Shown here in pieces: positions 22,313 to 32,971 of a stretch of DNA of 64,000 bases (positions are counted from its first letter, which is position 1; the number at the start of each line of letters is the position of its first letter). The notes below the pieces were generated by a model. That model searched no databases. It was not told where the DNA came from and saw only the letters and a program-made list of their open reading frames with translations. A program made the position numbers and the translations under genes. Source of the DNA: Bathynomus jamesi (Eukaryota; Arthropoda; Malacostraca; Isopoda; Cirolanidae); the NCBI GenBank assembly GCA_023014485.1, contig JAJOZX010000091.1, forward strand, positions 650,501 to 714,500, read 5' to 3'.

Positions 22313-22599
22313 GTGCTATAAAGGAAAAAATCCTAAAGCTAATTATTAAAAGTACTGTTTAGCTATGAAGGAATAATTATAATGTTATGTATTATGTTTT
22401 TATTTCTATTTAATATTATAAGGAAATAAATGCAGTATCAAATTAAATACAGAACTGTAGAGAAAATAGTTAGAAATTGCAGATATTCCAATTTCCAGAC
22501 TCTTGGTCCAGTTTACGTAAAGCAAGCCTGAGGTGATATGAATTGGCTTGGGTGATGAACCACCCACGGAAACCTCGTTAGTACGTTGACCCTCTCTCT

Positions 22600-22850
22600 A
22601 TTTGTCGATTTGTCGAATCAGTGTCCGTAACTCAGTGTGTAGCATCGTTTCCTTCTAAGCAAAGTAAATACGCTGAGGTCGGGGGTTCGAGTCCCATTGG
22701 TGCTGGTAATAATAATAATAATAAAGGTGTGAGCGCAATGGTCTGCATTAGTTGGCTTGAGCGCTGTCTGTGCCACTTTCTGACCCTCCTGATAGATCAT
22801 TATTGTTCACTTGTCAATGATGCTGCGAGCTGCTCGTGTCCTGAATGAGT
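22600..22850 (+). mobile_element. tRNA-derived SINE, copy 1
   Basis: A B-box-like GGGGGTTCGAGTCCC at 22680-22695 lies about 55 bp after an A-box-like GTAACTCAGTGTGTAGCATC. A (TAA)n run follows, then a body with TTGGCTTGAGCGCTGTCTGT and TTTCTGACC. The copy at 55375-55510 shares the B box and body. It does not fold as an intact tRNA, so it is a SINE rather than a gene. Confidence 0.65.
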
Positions 22851-22982
22851 GTATAGATAGAGTAGTGCTGTAACTGTATAACTAGTACATGAAACTTTCA
22901 CTTCCTGCACAAGTCTAAATCTGTAAACAATATCTCTTGAAAGCAGATGTGTGAATAAAAAAATTTTTTTTTTAAATATATA

Positions 22983-23060
22983 ATGAGGCGGGATGCTGTA
23001 GAGGGGTTGACCGCAGGCCGATCCTAAACCGTCATTCAAACTCACATAAAGTAACATAAA
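22983..23060 (+). mobile_element. LINE 3'-end fragment
   Basis: GAGGCGGGATGCTGTAGAGG and GGCCGATCCTAAACCGTC repeat the 3' tail of the LINE copy that ends at 23700. It is followed by a GTAA run and (TA)n. Only the tail survives. Confidence 0.6.
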
Positions 23061-23089
23061 GTAAGTAAGTATATATATATATATATATA

Positions 23090-23716
23090 TATCATGCTCA
23101 AATTATGGAAGAGTCTAGTCCTACCAATAATTGAGTATTGCTCAGTACTCACAAGCCCATACAGAAAACGAGACATTGCGAACATTGAAACTATACAAAG
23201 GACTTTTACATTTAAGATAGAGGAAACGGAAGATGAAGACTACAATCACTGAAACTCTACTCTCTCGAAAGAAGGCGCGAGCGGTACACAATAATATACA
23301 TATGGAAAATACTTGAGGGCTCTGTCCCTAACCTTAGAAATGAAATAGAAACAAACTGGAATGAGAGAAGAAGCAGATTTTGTACGGTCCCAGCTGCGGT
23401 GGGACAAAGGGCCATGAAAACGAGGATGGAAAATACCCTCAGAATAAGAGGCACAAAGCTTTTCAATGTCCTAACAAAAGAAGTGAGGAATCTCCAGCAC
23501 ACCGACCTGAATAACTTCAAGAACCAGCTGGACAGATTCCTGTGTAAAGTCCCTGACCAGCTATGCGTAACTGGCTACGAGGGCAGGAGGAGATCAGACA
23601 CCAATTCCCTCCTTCACCAAATCCCGCAAATGAGGCGGGATGCTGCAGAGGGGTCGACCGTAGGTCGATCCTGAACCGTCGTTCGAACTCACCTAAAGTA
23701 TGCACCTAAAATAAAT
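23090..23716 (+). mobile_element. 5'-truncated LINE, RT C-terminal region
   Basis: The plus strand reads LVLPIIEYCSVLTSPYRKRD near 23110-23170, then after frameshifts the open frame 23399-23674 with RGTKLFNVLTKEVRNLQHTD, FKNQLDRFLCKVPDQLCVTG and RSDTNSLLHQIPQMRRDA. This is the conserved tail of the RT ORF in this LINE group. The copy starts at a TA tract, ends in a short untranslated tail and then (TG)n. Confidence 0.75.
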
Positions 23717-23735
23717 GTGTGTGTGTGTGTGTATA

Positions 23736-24615
23736 TACGACACCTTCAGGGACATTATTGTTGAAGATTTTGGCTACTGAGCGCTCATATACTTGATCCA
23801 GCATGGTGGTGTACTTGATAGAGTTCATCCTGCCGTCACAGATTTTCAACATTTCGGTCCCTGCCAGAGCCATGCAACCCCACACCATGATGCTACTCCC
23901 CTCCGAACTTCACAGTAGGTAGCCTACCACGCATTCAGCATGGTATGCTTCACCTGCTCTTCGGCGAACATAAACGGCGCCAGGGGTCCCGAAAATCTGA
24001 CAAAAAGTAGGATAAATAAATTGTTTTACCATAACGGTTGTAACGCATTTAAATGCATTTATATACAATGTAACAATATAAATAAGTAACTACTCTGAAT
24101 GTGTATCTTACCTCGAAGTGACTTTCATCGGACCAGATCACTTTAGCCCAGTCCTCAAGGGTCCAATTTTGGTGTTGTTTGGCCCACATTAGACGCTTCT
24201 TTCGGTTGACCTCAGACAGAAACGGCTTTTTCCTGGCCTTCCGTCTTTTGAGGCCTTTTTCTGCAAGCCTTCTTTCAGCGGTACGACTGGAGATGGACTT
24301 TCCAGTTGTTGGCTGAAAGGCTGCAGCGACGTCCGAGGATGATTTCTTACGATCTGTCAGGCTAATTCTTTTCAGCAGTCGGTCTTCTCGGGCTGTTGTT
24401 GACCTTTTCCTACCTTGCCCTGCCCTATTCTTGTAAGACTTGGTTTCCTTGTACCTTTTTAACGTTGTCTGTACTGCACATCTTAAGCATTTCATTTGTT
24501 TTGTAATCTTAACCTGGGATAGTCCTTGCGAATGTAATAAGACTATTTGGACCCGTTCACCTTCTGAAAGTAGCTCACCCCTCGCCATTATTGTAGCAAC
24601 TACTTTTGTAAACAA
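23736..24615 (-). pseudogene. Tc1-like transposase, intron-containing, damaged
   Basis: The minus-strand N-terminal part (24615-24112) has paired helix-turn-helix-like DNA-binding segments (ARGELLSEGERVQIVLLHSQ, then a second at TTGKSISSRTAERRLAEKGL), followed by WAKQHQNWTLEDWAKVIWSDESHF with the first catalytic Asp. After GAG at 24112 the frame meets GTAAGA. A candidate 115-bp intron spans 24111-23997 and ends TTTTTGTCAG. Splicing joins SHFE to IFGTPGAVYVRRRAGE, exactly the continuation seen in Tc1 transposases. Exon 2 then has a frameshift near 23910 before VMVWGCMALAGTE. The protein is cut off before the last catalytic residue. The element is inactive. Confidence 0.82.
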
Positions 24616-24866
24616 ATAGAACGTGTGATATTAGGTCGTTTCCTCTTCTTAACTCGCTTACATTTGTATTATCTTCGTTTTACATCTCACAAATTTCCTG
24701 AAAAACAAATAAATGTATGTTATGTTCATTATTCATTCTTGATATCTTATCAAAAGCATTAAAGTTTCAATTAATCACTAAAACAACACATTTGAAATTA
24801 TTAAACGAATTAATATGTAGTTTAAAGCAAAAAAAGACGGGGTGCCTAATAATTCTGACCAAGGCT
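23736..24866 (-). mobile_element. Tc1-like transposon, one end lost, with an intron in the transposase
   Basis: The right end (near 24823-24866) reads on the minus strand CTTGGTCAGAATTATTAGGC, a Tc1-type terminus, beside TA repeats. The transposase follows on the minus strand. The left end runs into a (TG)n tract at 23717-23735, so the 3' terminus is missing. Its mate TIR is not visible. Confidence 0.8.
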
Positions 24867-24892
24867 ATATATATATATATCAGTTTATATAC

Positions 24893-24965
24893 CAGCTTGA
24901 CCTTGGTGTGAAGAGAGACCACCACATGGAACAACTTGAACGAAGTTAACGAGGTTATATCAAAG
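24893..24965 (+). mobile_element. LINE (family A) 3'-end fragment
   Basis: CCAGCTTGACCTTGGTGTGA and AGAGAGACCACCACATGGAA match the 3' end of family A at 32215-32275. It follows a (TA)n tract and lacks coding sequence. Confidence 0.6.
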
Positions 24966-25490
24966 TGACATGCTGAAAGCTTCGCGACATCTGATAATAA
25001 TAGCCCGACTCATCAAATTAATGTTATTTATATATTTAAACTTAAATAATTATTAATTAATTATTATGAATGTTTTTAAGAGACTTCGTCTAGTTAACCT
25101 TTAAATGTACAGGGTGTCCCCAAAAAAAACTACATACTCTTTATAGCAACATATATATATAAAAGTATATAGTTTTTTGGGACACCCTGTATATACGTAA
25201 GTATTGTATACAACTTCAGAAGATGGCAATTATTTCGTGTTTACCGTTTCACATAAATGAAGTCTTATATCGGAAATTGTTTTGTAACATTTTGTTAATT
25301 TAAAGTAATTTAAGTAATTAATTAAGTTAATAACTTTAAATAATTTAGTAAATATTAGTTCATAGTATGATGCAATTTAAAGGTAAGTTAAACAAGGTCT
25401 TAAACGCATTCCTAATAATGATTAACTAATTAGTTAAATTTAAATAGGTAATTATCATAAACTTGATGAATCTGGTTATTATTTATTATA
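24966..25490. other. AT-rich stretch, one MITE
   Basis: No gene is visible. A mini MITE lies at 25110-25189 and the rest is AT-rich single-copy-looking sequence. Confidence 0.5.
25110..25189. mobile_element. Mini Tc1/mariner-type MITE
   Basis: CAGGGTGTCCCCAAAAAAAA and its near-complement TTTTTTGGGACACCCTG bound 80 bp, flanked by TA. Confidence 0.75.
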
Positions 25491-25506
25491 AGATGTCGCA
25501 AAACTT

Positions 25507-25707
25507 GGATCAAGTAAAGATAAGCACCCCCAACCTTTTTTAGTTAGCTTTATAAGGCTAACTAACGAAAATATCACGACTTAACCTAACCAATCGTTAG
25601 GTCAACTGTACGCCTTTGACGATTGGTTAGGTTAGGTCGTGATATTTTTTAGTTAGCCTTATAAAGCTAACTAAAAAAGGTTGGGGGTACTTATCTTTAT
25701 TTGATCC
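25507..25707. mobile_element. GG8 palindromic element, copy 4
   Basis: The termini GGATCAAGTAAAGATAAGCA and its complement (GGATCAAATAAAGATAAGTA read inward) bound 201 bp with a perfect 8-bp duplication CAAAACTT (25499-25506 and 25708-25715). The core ACTAACGAAAATATCACGAC lies in the left arm and its complement, slightly shortened, in the right arm. Confidence 0.88.
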
Positions 25708-25805
25708 CAAAACTTTATGCTGAAGTCAGTTTGCTTAAAAGATATGAAGTTTTATTTTACTTCAGACCTTTCTCGGACACCCTGTATATATGTATATATA
25801 TATAT

Positions 25806-25950
25806 GTGATGAAAAAAGCCACGAAGGAAAGGAAACACAGAATGGTGCTCAAGCGCTTTCGTCTAATGACATCCTCAGGAACACTCATTAGACGAAAGCG
25901 CTTGAGCACCATTCTGTGTTTCCTTTCCTTCGTGTTTTTTTTTCCATCAT
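25806..25950. mobile_element. Solo palindrome of Penelope-like element ends, copy 2
   Basis: AGCCACGAAGGAAAGGAAAC, GTGCTCAAGCGCTTTCGTCT and their complements form two arms of about 60 bp around CATCCTCAGGAACACT. The sequence is homologous to 21763-21912 and to the Penelope-like end at 11880. Confidence 0.7.
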
Positions 25951-25999
25951 AAATATTTTTCACATGTTACTTTCGTGAAATAATTTTCATATATATATA

Positions 26000-26212
26000 A
26001 AGGGTGTTTCACAACCAGTCTGCCATACTTTGGGGGGTGATTTCGGGGGAGGGGGGGGTGATATCGAGTAAAAAAGTTAATACAACATAGGTGCTGTTTC
26101 CAACCGTTGCGGAACTACGGACGTTTTAAGGTGCACGGAAAAAAATAAACGAGAATTTATCACTCCCCAAATCACCCTGCAAAGTATGGCATACCGGTTG
26201 TGAAACACCCTG
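26000..26212. mobile_element. Tc1/mariner-type MITE
   Basis: AGGGTGTTTCACAACCAGTC at the left pairs with the complement of the right end (GGTTGTGAAACACCCTG). TA tracts flank both sides. The interior holds a G-run and no coding sequence. Confidence 0.75.
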
Positions 26213-26685
26213 TATATATACCTCTCAACCTTTCAAATGCGACGTGCGATGATTCCTCATTTCACGAAGGTCATATATATATATATATATACGTGTGTGT
26301 GTGTGTGTGAACTTGTTAATAACTGTGGTTTATCACAACCAAATAAATTAAACAGTACACTTCAATAAAATGAAATTAAATTTTAAAAATAAAATATAAA
26401 ATATAAGTAAATAAATATTATCTCATGATAAGCGTGGAAGACATATAGAGATATATAATTTCGGGACCCTGCAAATAATTGTTATCTGATGAATTTTTTT
26501 TAGCATTTTATAGGTTTGATATAAGATAATGAGCAATGTGCACTGTGCATACCTCGTTTCACGATGTTCTAAATGTAGTTAAAGAAAGTGAAGGAAAACT
26601 CGTGAACGCATACGAAAGGACCGTTATAAAATATTGGTTTTGATTAAGTACATTCGTACATGATGCAGTCAGTGTGTGTGTAAGG
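26213..26685. other. AT-rich stretch with microsatellites
   Basis: Contains a (TA)n(TG)n compound tract at 26274-26310 and AT-rich sequence. No gene or clear repeat is seen. Confidence 0.5.
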
Positions 26686-26935
26686 CCAGTTATTTCGCGT
26701 AAAGTCTAAAAGTTACGTAAAATGTGTGAAACCAGTCATTTCGTGTAATGCCTAAAAGTTACGGTGGTTAAAACCAGCCATTTTATGTAATACCTAAAAG
26801 TTACGGTCAGTGAAACCAGTCATTTTATGTAATGCCTAAAAGTTACTGTCAAGTACAACCAGCCATTTCGTGTAATGCCTAAAAGTTACGGTCAGTGTAT
26901 GAAACAAGTCATTTCACGTAATTACTCGTTACTAA
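26686..26935. repeat. Imperfect tandem repeat, about 43-bp unit, six copies
   Basis: The unit CAGTCATTTCGTGTAATGCC followed by TAAAAGTTACGGT and a variable spacer recurs six times. The ACGTGAAATGACTGGTTTCA sequence at 52205-52225 is a related single unit in the opposite orientation. Confidence 0.75.
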
Positions 26936-27149
26936 CGTAATCTAACCTAACTTACTGTTCGGATCGACTCAAGTTATGCCGAAATTTCAATAAAAAATAA
27001 ATATAATATTGCCCATTATTCAATGCAATGTCGTTATACATTGTAACCTTGAGATTGAGTGCAATGAGCGCTTCATTGCATAAGGAAGTAAAAGCAAAAT
27101 TCGTGTGCTGTGTAAAAATAGTAATTTACCAAAACGATTTTTCCATATA

Positions 27150-29560
27150 CCTTGTAATCTTGTAGTAGTTTCGCGCGCCGATCTCTCATTGCGCGAAAGT
27201 CAGGTTCGTGGCTCCACCTCTAGAATTGGTTTGGTGGAGAAGAGAGATGCTTTCTCTATCTCTCCATCTCGCATAGGCAGGTACACCTGTCTCATCTGAG
27301 ATTGTCCTGAATCAGGTGTTTAGTCTTCTTCGAAGATTTCCGCATCGACACCATTCTTGTTCGAAGTGTTTTGGGCAATTGATTAAACGGTGTTGGCCCT
27401 CTGGCGACAAAACTATTTTCCTTCACAGATCAGGATGTTCTTTGTTTAGTCTTTAATTTGGGAAGACTATTCATTCTGCCTTTCCTATTTCTCTGTGTTG
27501 TTTGGATGGTTATAGGATTCTGTTTGAGAGTGGGAACTAGTTTCTCTGTTATTTTCCATATGTAAATGATGGTGTACCTCTCTCTTCTTCTTCTTCTTCT
27601 TCTTCTTCCCAGAGAATGTATAATTAATTCACATAATCTTCCCCAGTAACTTAGTTCTTTGCGTCCGTGAAATGTCTTTGAATTTCTTCGAACTGACTAA
27701 TTTCTTGTTTTTTTTTATTATATGGGGACGTAAGACGGAGCAGTATTCCAGTTTTTGTATGCTCAGTGTTCTCAGCAAGGGAATTATTATATTCTTGTCC
27801 CTTCTTTTAAAGGTTCTCAGTATTTGTCCATTTATTCTTTTTGCTTTTTTACTGCTATCTTGTTTTGTGTCTCAAATTTGGTATCGTCAGTGGTTATAGC
27901 CCATAAATCTTTTGCTTTTGAGTCTCTCAGACTCGCTTGCTTATTTGGGGTATAGTAGTTTATACAGTATATTTTGGTTACTGCCTAACTGTATCAGTGT
28001 CACTGGTGAGTCAGTCAATAAGATAATAGAAGCCATGGTTAGTGGACTGGTCTCCGATATATTTTATAAATATACACAGTGATTCACTGTCCTACTTAGT
28101 CAGTGCTCCAGACAACTATCTCTTAATCTTCTCTAGACCTCTTGTATAATGTTTGTACCCGTTGAGTCTGAAATAAAGCGTTTGTTTGTTTGTTTGTTTG
28201 TTTTTTGTTTTCTGTATCCGTTTGTAAAGATTGTACAGTATATCACCGGAGTTTTTTTTTTTTTTTGTCAATTGTTGTATCATTAGCAAAGGATGTTACT
28301 GTAATAGTATTCGTTATTTTATTGTCTATAACTCTATATACAGAGCTGGGCAGTATTTAAATACATTTGTATTTAAATACGTATTTAAATACATTTGTGT
28401 ATTTAGAACTGTATTTATAAATACATTGTTTTTCATGTATTTAAATATAGTATTTAAATACTCAAAATATAAAAATGTAAATACTTTTACTGGTTTAATA
28501 CACGTTCTGTACTAGCACAGTACGACGCGTCGACAGTGTAGTACAGCATGGTTCATGTTTTAACGTGTCAGTTCAATCAGTTGTGTGTCACTCTTAGTCA
28601 AAAGTGGTTGATTTCTTTATCGTGTGCGTGTCATGGCTTCAACAAGCAAATCCGGTGAATCAAACAGTGATATATCTGCAGATAACAATTTAGTGCACCC
28701 TCTGTTTGATGGAAAATACTTTAAAATTAAATCTAAAAACGGTAATATCGGAAATTAGATTGTACTATTTCTTTATCCTTTATCAAGCATTTTATATTGT
28801 TGTTACTCATGAATTAGTGAATGCATATGTTAAAATTTGTATGTATTTAAAATGTATTTACAAATGTATTTAAATACAATTGATGTATTTTGTATTTAGT
28901 ATCTAAATACATTCGTAAAATGTATTTAGTATTTAGTATTTAAATACATTTCTCCCATGTATTTAGTATTTAGTATTTAAATACATTCAATGTATTTATT
29001 GCCCAGCTCTGTTTATATATGTTAACATGATTATGAACAGTAGTGGGACATGTACTCTTCCTCGTACTCTTCCAATTCTGATGATGAATGATATCTTCGG
29101 ACTCAAACAACTTGCTGACACTTTTTGAGAAAGTTATACGAGTATATTCGTTTTTCTACTTCGCCTGCCCGCTATTCCTATAGGCATATAATTTTATGTA
29201 GTATTATTCTATGATCACACTCGCCTTAGCCAAATCTGTGTACAGAGGGTTGACAAAAGTTATTTGTTCATTTATCTTTGATAAGTACGATCTTCGATGA
29301 TAAGAACTGAATCTTTCCCGTACCTCCAAAAAGTCTTATAGATTTTTTCCCTTACTATTCTTTCAAATATTTTGGTAAGATGAGACGTCATAGTTCTTTC
29401 CTCGAAATCAATCTCCTCCTTTATATATATATAGACAATGGATGCCTAATATTTATCCCGTGTTTAGATATCTTCTCCATACCTGATACAGGGGCATAAC
29501 TAATTCATTCTTTATACAGTTGTTAATCGGTGAAGGGTTCTATTTATCCGGACTTTCTTG
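27150..29560 (-). mobile_element. Old LINE (family A-like) copy split by a hAT element
   Basis: Minus-strand tail sequence runs from about 27150, where the complement of GATCTCTCATTGCGCGAAAG resembles the family A 3' end, through RT C-terminal remnants at 27500-27960. More RT sequence lies at 28205-28340 and 29012-29560, including a damaged FADD region near 28290 and a motif-B-side segment near 29070. Many frameshifts and stops indicate age. The hAT insertion at 28341-29011 separates two RT parts that are otherwise continuous. Confidence 0.6.
28341..29011. mobile_element. hAT element remnant (CAGAGCTGGGCA termini)
   Basis: The terminal inverted repeat CAGAGCTGGGCA/TGCCCAGCTCTG bounds 671 bp with flanks TCTATATA (28333-28340) and TTTATATA (29012-29019), 7 of 8 identical. 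The subterminal regions are built of TATTTAAATACATTTG-like repeats on both sides. In the middle, from 28634, a short frame MASTSKSGESNSDISADNNL and HPLFDGKYFKI resembles the start of a hAT transposase before a stop. So this may be a deletion derivative that keeps the first exon. Confidence 0.78.
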
Positions 29561-29703
29561 GGTGTTCGAAAAATTTCCGTCCACTGAGATTTACAGCAAT
29601 GAAATTAACTCGCTTTGAAATTAATGGGAAAAAAATTTGAATATTTTCTATGATATCGTTACGAATTTCATTGTATTTCCCATTCAGTACAGACTGTGAT
29701 GTA

Positions 29704-29830
29704 GAATGCGCTTCGGTAGTGTAGTGGTTAGCATCGCTGACTACGAATCCACCGGCTCCGGGTTCAAAACCCGGTGACGGCAGGCGGCGAGCAGCAAACC
29801 AAGCTGTTCATCCTTCCACGCAATAAAAAT
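29704..29830 (+). mobile_element. tRNA-derived SINE (Arg-like head)
   Basis: GTAGTGTAGTGGTTAGCATC (A box) and CCGGGTTCAAAACCCGG (B box with a paired T arm) lie at tRNA spacing, with TGACTACGAATC at the anticodon position. The acceptor and anticodon stems do not pair well and a non-tRNA body GGCGGCGAGCAGCAAACC follows. I therefore call it a SINE, not a tRNA gene. Confidence 0.65.
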
Positions 29831-29839
29831 TGGTTGATA

Positions 29840-30320
29840 GATAAATGGGTACCTTGGGTAGTCTCGTGATTAAGATGCTGGGCTGCTGATTAGGAGGTCG
29901 TGAGATCGAGCTGGGGGAGTACTTGGTAATTTCTGACCGTCCTTGGTGGGGCGTGGTTCGGATACCACGTTAAATTGTAGGTCTAAGATGGAGTGATAAG
30001 CTTGACCTTCGTTAGAATGAACAATTCGGGCAGAAGCAAAACCAATTATATATATATATATATATATAGGGCGATAGAGAGAGAGAGAGAGAGAGAGATG
30101 TTTGAAGTTGTTCAAGATCCTTCGTAACATCCTATAGAAGGTCATGTAGTAGAGGGGACCAACAGCTTTACATGGGATCCGAACGAACCATTTAAGGGTC
30201 GCTACATCTTCTGAACGCAAAGGACGATCACTAAACCAACTACTTCCCAGACCTAACGTCTCTTGACCTCGCTGATCAAACGAGAAGTGGTGATGCGGCG
30301 TGACTATGACATACCGTTTT
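29840..30320 (-). mobile_element. 5S rRNA-derived SINE, copy 2, with flanking SINE-like sequence
   Basis: The complement of 30190-30310 reads CACTTCTCGTTTGATCAGCG then AGGTCAAGAGACGTTAGGTC, following 5S rRNA order. The body with GGTCCCCTCTACTACATGAC runs to about 30098, where (GA)n and (TA)n begin. The 29840-30060 part contains another SINE-like body (GTAGTCTCGTGATTAAGATGC-type start) that I cannot classify. Confidence 0.6.
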
Positions 30321-30329
30321 TGTTCAATG

Positions 30330-30744
30330 AAAACGTAGAACTTTTTAAGTACCAAAATGATCTTTTTGTAATTTTAAAGTTCCAAGTAATAAACGGTAGC
30401 TATCATTGACAGTTTAGGTTCCCTTTTTGGTATAGTTTTTATCGTTATATGGACTCAAGAGTCAAAGGTCAAGGGTGAAGGGTCAAAAAGAGAGACAGTA
30501 AATTCCCGGTTAGTGTCTATGCGGTCCCCAATTTCGATCTTGAGAATAACCTCTCCCGAACCTATTTTGACACGTGATACGGAAGGATACAATTTGAAAT
30601 TTTCATTTCAAACCTGAATTTTACTGCTTACTTTTTTTGTAATGTAAATAGCGAATGGCGAATGGGTATACAAGGGTACAGGTGGGTATCTTTAAACTTA
30701 AGATCAAGAGCCCTAAATTACTTCGAACATCTCTCTAAAAAGTG
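30330..30744. other. Unassigned stretch
   Basis: I see no gene or repeat here. The sequence is of ordinary AT-rich composition. Confidence 0.4.
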
Positions 30745-30746
30745 TA

Positions 30747-30990
30747 TAAAGAGTGTTGACAAAAATAAATAGACACCACGATGATTGTTATCAAGCACAA
30801 ATAGTAAAATTCATCAATGGAATGTCAGCAGAACGTGTGTCAACTTCATATAATTCAAAGGAGAAAGCAACACGATTCGAATTATATTGATTTAATAAAT
30901 CTATTATTATTTATTCACTTTTATTATCAAATAAAAAAAAAAAACTATGAAAAAAAAAGGTGTCTATTTACTTTTGTCATCACCCTGTAC
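30747..30990. mobile_element. Tc1-type MITE (TTGACAAAAATAAATAGACACC ends)
   Basis: AGTGTTGACAAAAATAAATAG at the left (quoted in part) pairs with the complement of CTATTTACTTTTGTCATCACC at the right. Related ends appear at 29224-29262 and 32874-32901. Confidence 0.65.
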
Positions 30991-31322
30991 AAAAATGGTA
31001 TGCAAAATATATATAAATGAAATAAAGGTTAATATTCTGAAAATGGAAAGTGAAAATGGACTACTTTTACTTCATATATGTCCATCAATTATTGTGGTTT
31101 TATACCTTATGCAGGAATGAAGTAACAACTGAAGGACGTATGAAATAGTATAAATATTATTCTCGATGTCCAGCAGGCATGTGGCAGTATTTTAGAAATA
31201 AATTGAAACTGGTATAGAATAACAGGAATAAAGTTTTAAAATGGTGATAACTGCAGTTTAGTATGACTGGTATACGGCTATGGGCATATACAGTAAATAT
31301 TTGTACAGTTTCCGTTTCTATA

Positions 31323-31324
<2 letters not shown>

Positions 31325-31365
<41 letters not shown>
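31325..31365. repeat. (TA)n microsatellite
   Basis: About 40 bp of nearly pure TA immediately upstream of a 5'-truncated LINE. Confidence 0.9.
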
Positions 31366-31366
<1 letters not shown>

Positions 31367-32275
31367 TAAAAATCAGCGATGTAAATGAAGTGGAGGCCTT
31401 GCAGAGGGACACGAAATTGATATATAAATGGTCAGAAGACAACAACATGACATTTAACACCGAGAAATTTCAGCTCTTGAGATATGGTTGAAATGAGGAA
31501 CTTAAATAGACAGGAAATTCAGAGAAGCACGAAAGGGACCGATCTGGGGGTAATAATGACCGATGATGCGAAATTAGAAACACAAAATCAGATAACGATA
31601 AACAAAGCAAAAAGAGTCGCGGGACAGGTACTAAGAACGTTCTAAAGAAGGGGCAGGACAGTAATGATTCCCCTGCTAAAAACACTGATTATACCAAAAC
31701 TTGAATACTGCTCAGTTTTGACGTCCCCATATAAAAAGGAAGAAACTAATAAACTAGAAGAAACGCAGAGACATTTCACAGCAAAGATTGATGCTGCAAA
31801 GAGCTCAACTACTGTGAAAGACTACGTAAACTAAATCTGTACTCCCTGGAAAGAAGAAGAGAGAGGTACACCATAATCTACATATGGAAAATGATCGATA
31901 CTGGTACCAAACCTCAAACTAAACCCAATTACCATTCAAACAACACTAGAAAATAGGAAAGGGTCACAAATTAAAGGCCCAGCAAGGGACCTCCTCAACA
32001 CTGAAGAAAAATAGCTTAGTTGTCAGGGGGCCAAGACTTTTTAACCAGCTTCCAAAGGCCCTCAGAAACGTTCCAGGGGTCAAAGTTGAAGTCTTCAAGA
32101 GAAGACTAGATGGCTGGCTCAGGACGGTACCAGATAAGCCGGGTGTACCTGGCTATGTACGGTGGAGAGCGCAAGAAAGCAACTCGTTTCTCGACCAAGC
32201 CAAGCCTAGAGGCGGGACCACCAGCTTGACCTTCGTGTGAAGAGAGACCAACGCACGGAACAGCAACGAGGTTAA
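31367..32275 (+). mobile_element. 5'-truncated LINE (family A) copy
   Basis: The plus strand reads, with frameshifts, the segment after the RT catalytic box (SDVNEVEALQRDTKLIYKWS, then MTFNTEKFQLLRYG), the QEIQRSTKGTDLGVIMTDDA region, KTLIIPKLEYCSVLTSPYKK near 31690, and the tail ending GMYGGERKKATRFSTKPSLE-like before a short untranslated end CTTCGTGTGAAGAGAGACCA. The copy begins directly at a TA tract and ends directly at (TG)n(TA)n. Confidence 0.78.
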
Positions 32276-32279
32276 CGAG

Positions 32280-32299
32280 TGTGTGTGTATATATATATG

Positions 32300-32352
<53 letters not shown>
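32280..32352. repeat. Compound microsatellite (TG)n(TA)n(GA)n
   Basis: Short TG, TA and GA runs directly follow the LINE 3' end. Confidence 0.95.
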
Positions 32353-32353
<1 letters not shown>

Positions 32354-32901
32354 ATTGGAACTAAACTAATTGCATGTTTTGTGCTTCTAAAAACACGTTT
32401 AAAAATGCATGTAAAATGAGAAGAAGTGTCCTGCGTGTTGATACACGTTTTCAATGTAAAGTTGGCGTCTGCATACATACTGCTCGAAAGAGACCTCCAG
32501 GTTATGGGAACTGTTGAAATGAGGTGCTGAAGGAGTGTGATTCGAGTACATAAAATGGTTGGCAAAAAAGATGTAGCTTCTCACGTAAAGCACAATATAG
32601 TACTATCGGTACGTCTGTACAATGTACATGTGACATTACTTAATAGATTTCCCATTCTCGTATAGGAAATAGAGTTGATGTGCATTTGTGGAAAAAGTTA
32701 CTTAAGGAATTAGTGTAAAAATAGAGTAATTATTAAAATTACGCTTTGGAGATATCATTTATAGTTTGATATTGTAAAAATCAGATATAACAAGTCAAAT
32801 TCCTTTAATATATATAATTATGTAAAGCTGACATTGATGAGCTTTACCATTTGTTCATGAAGACAATCATCATGGTGTCTATTTACTTTTGTCAACCCCT
32901 C
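32353..32901. other. Unassigned stretch with a Tc1-type MITE end
   Basis: No gene is visible. At 32874-32901 GGTGTCTATTTACTTTTGTC with CTCTG matches the right end of the MITE at 30747-30990; its left partner is not obvious. Confidence 0.4.
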
Positions 32902-32956
<55 letters not shown>

Positions 32957-32970
32957 GCACACACACACAC
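32902..32970. repeat. Compound microsatellite (TG)n(TA)n(AC)n
   Basis: A symmetrical TG-TA-AC array lies directly against the left end of the mariner element; a TG-TA array also flanks its right end. Confidence 0.95.
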
Positions 32971-32971
32971 A

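Noticed and set aside
22640..22700. Possible tRNA gene
   Set aside because: The A and B boxes are present but the stems do not pair, and a non-tRNA body follows; it is a SINE.
29704..29780. Possible tRNA-Arg gene
   Set aside because: The T arm pairs, but the acceptor and anticodon stems do not, and SINE body sequence continues.
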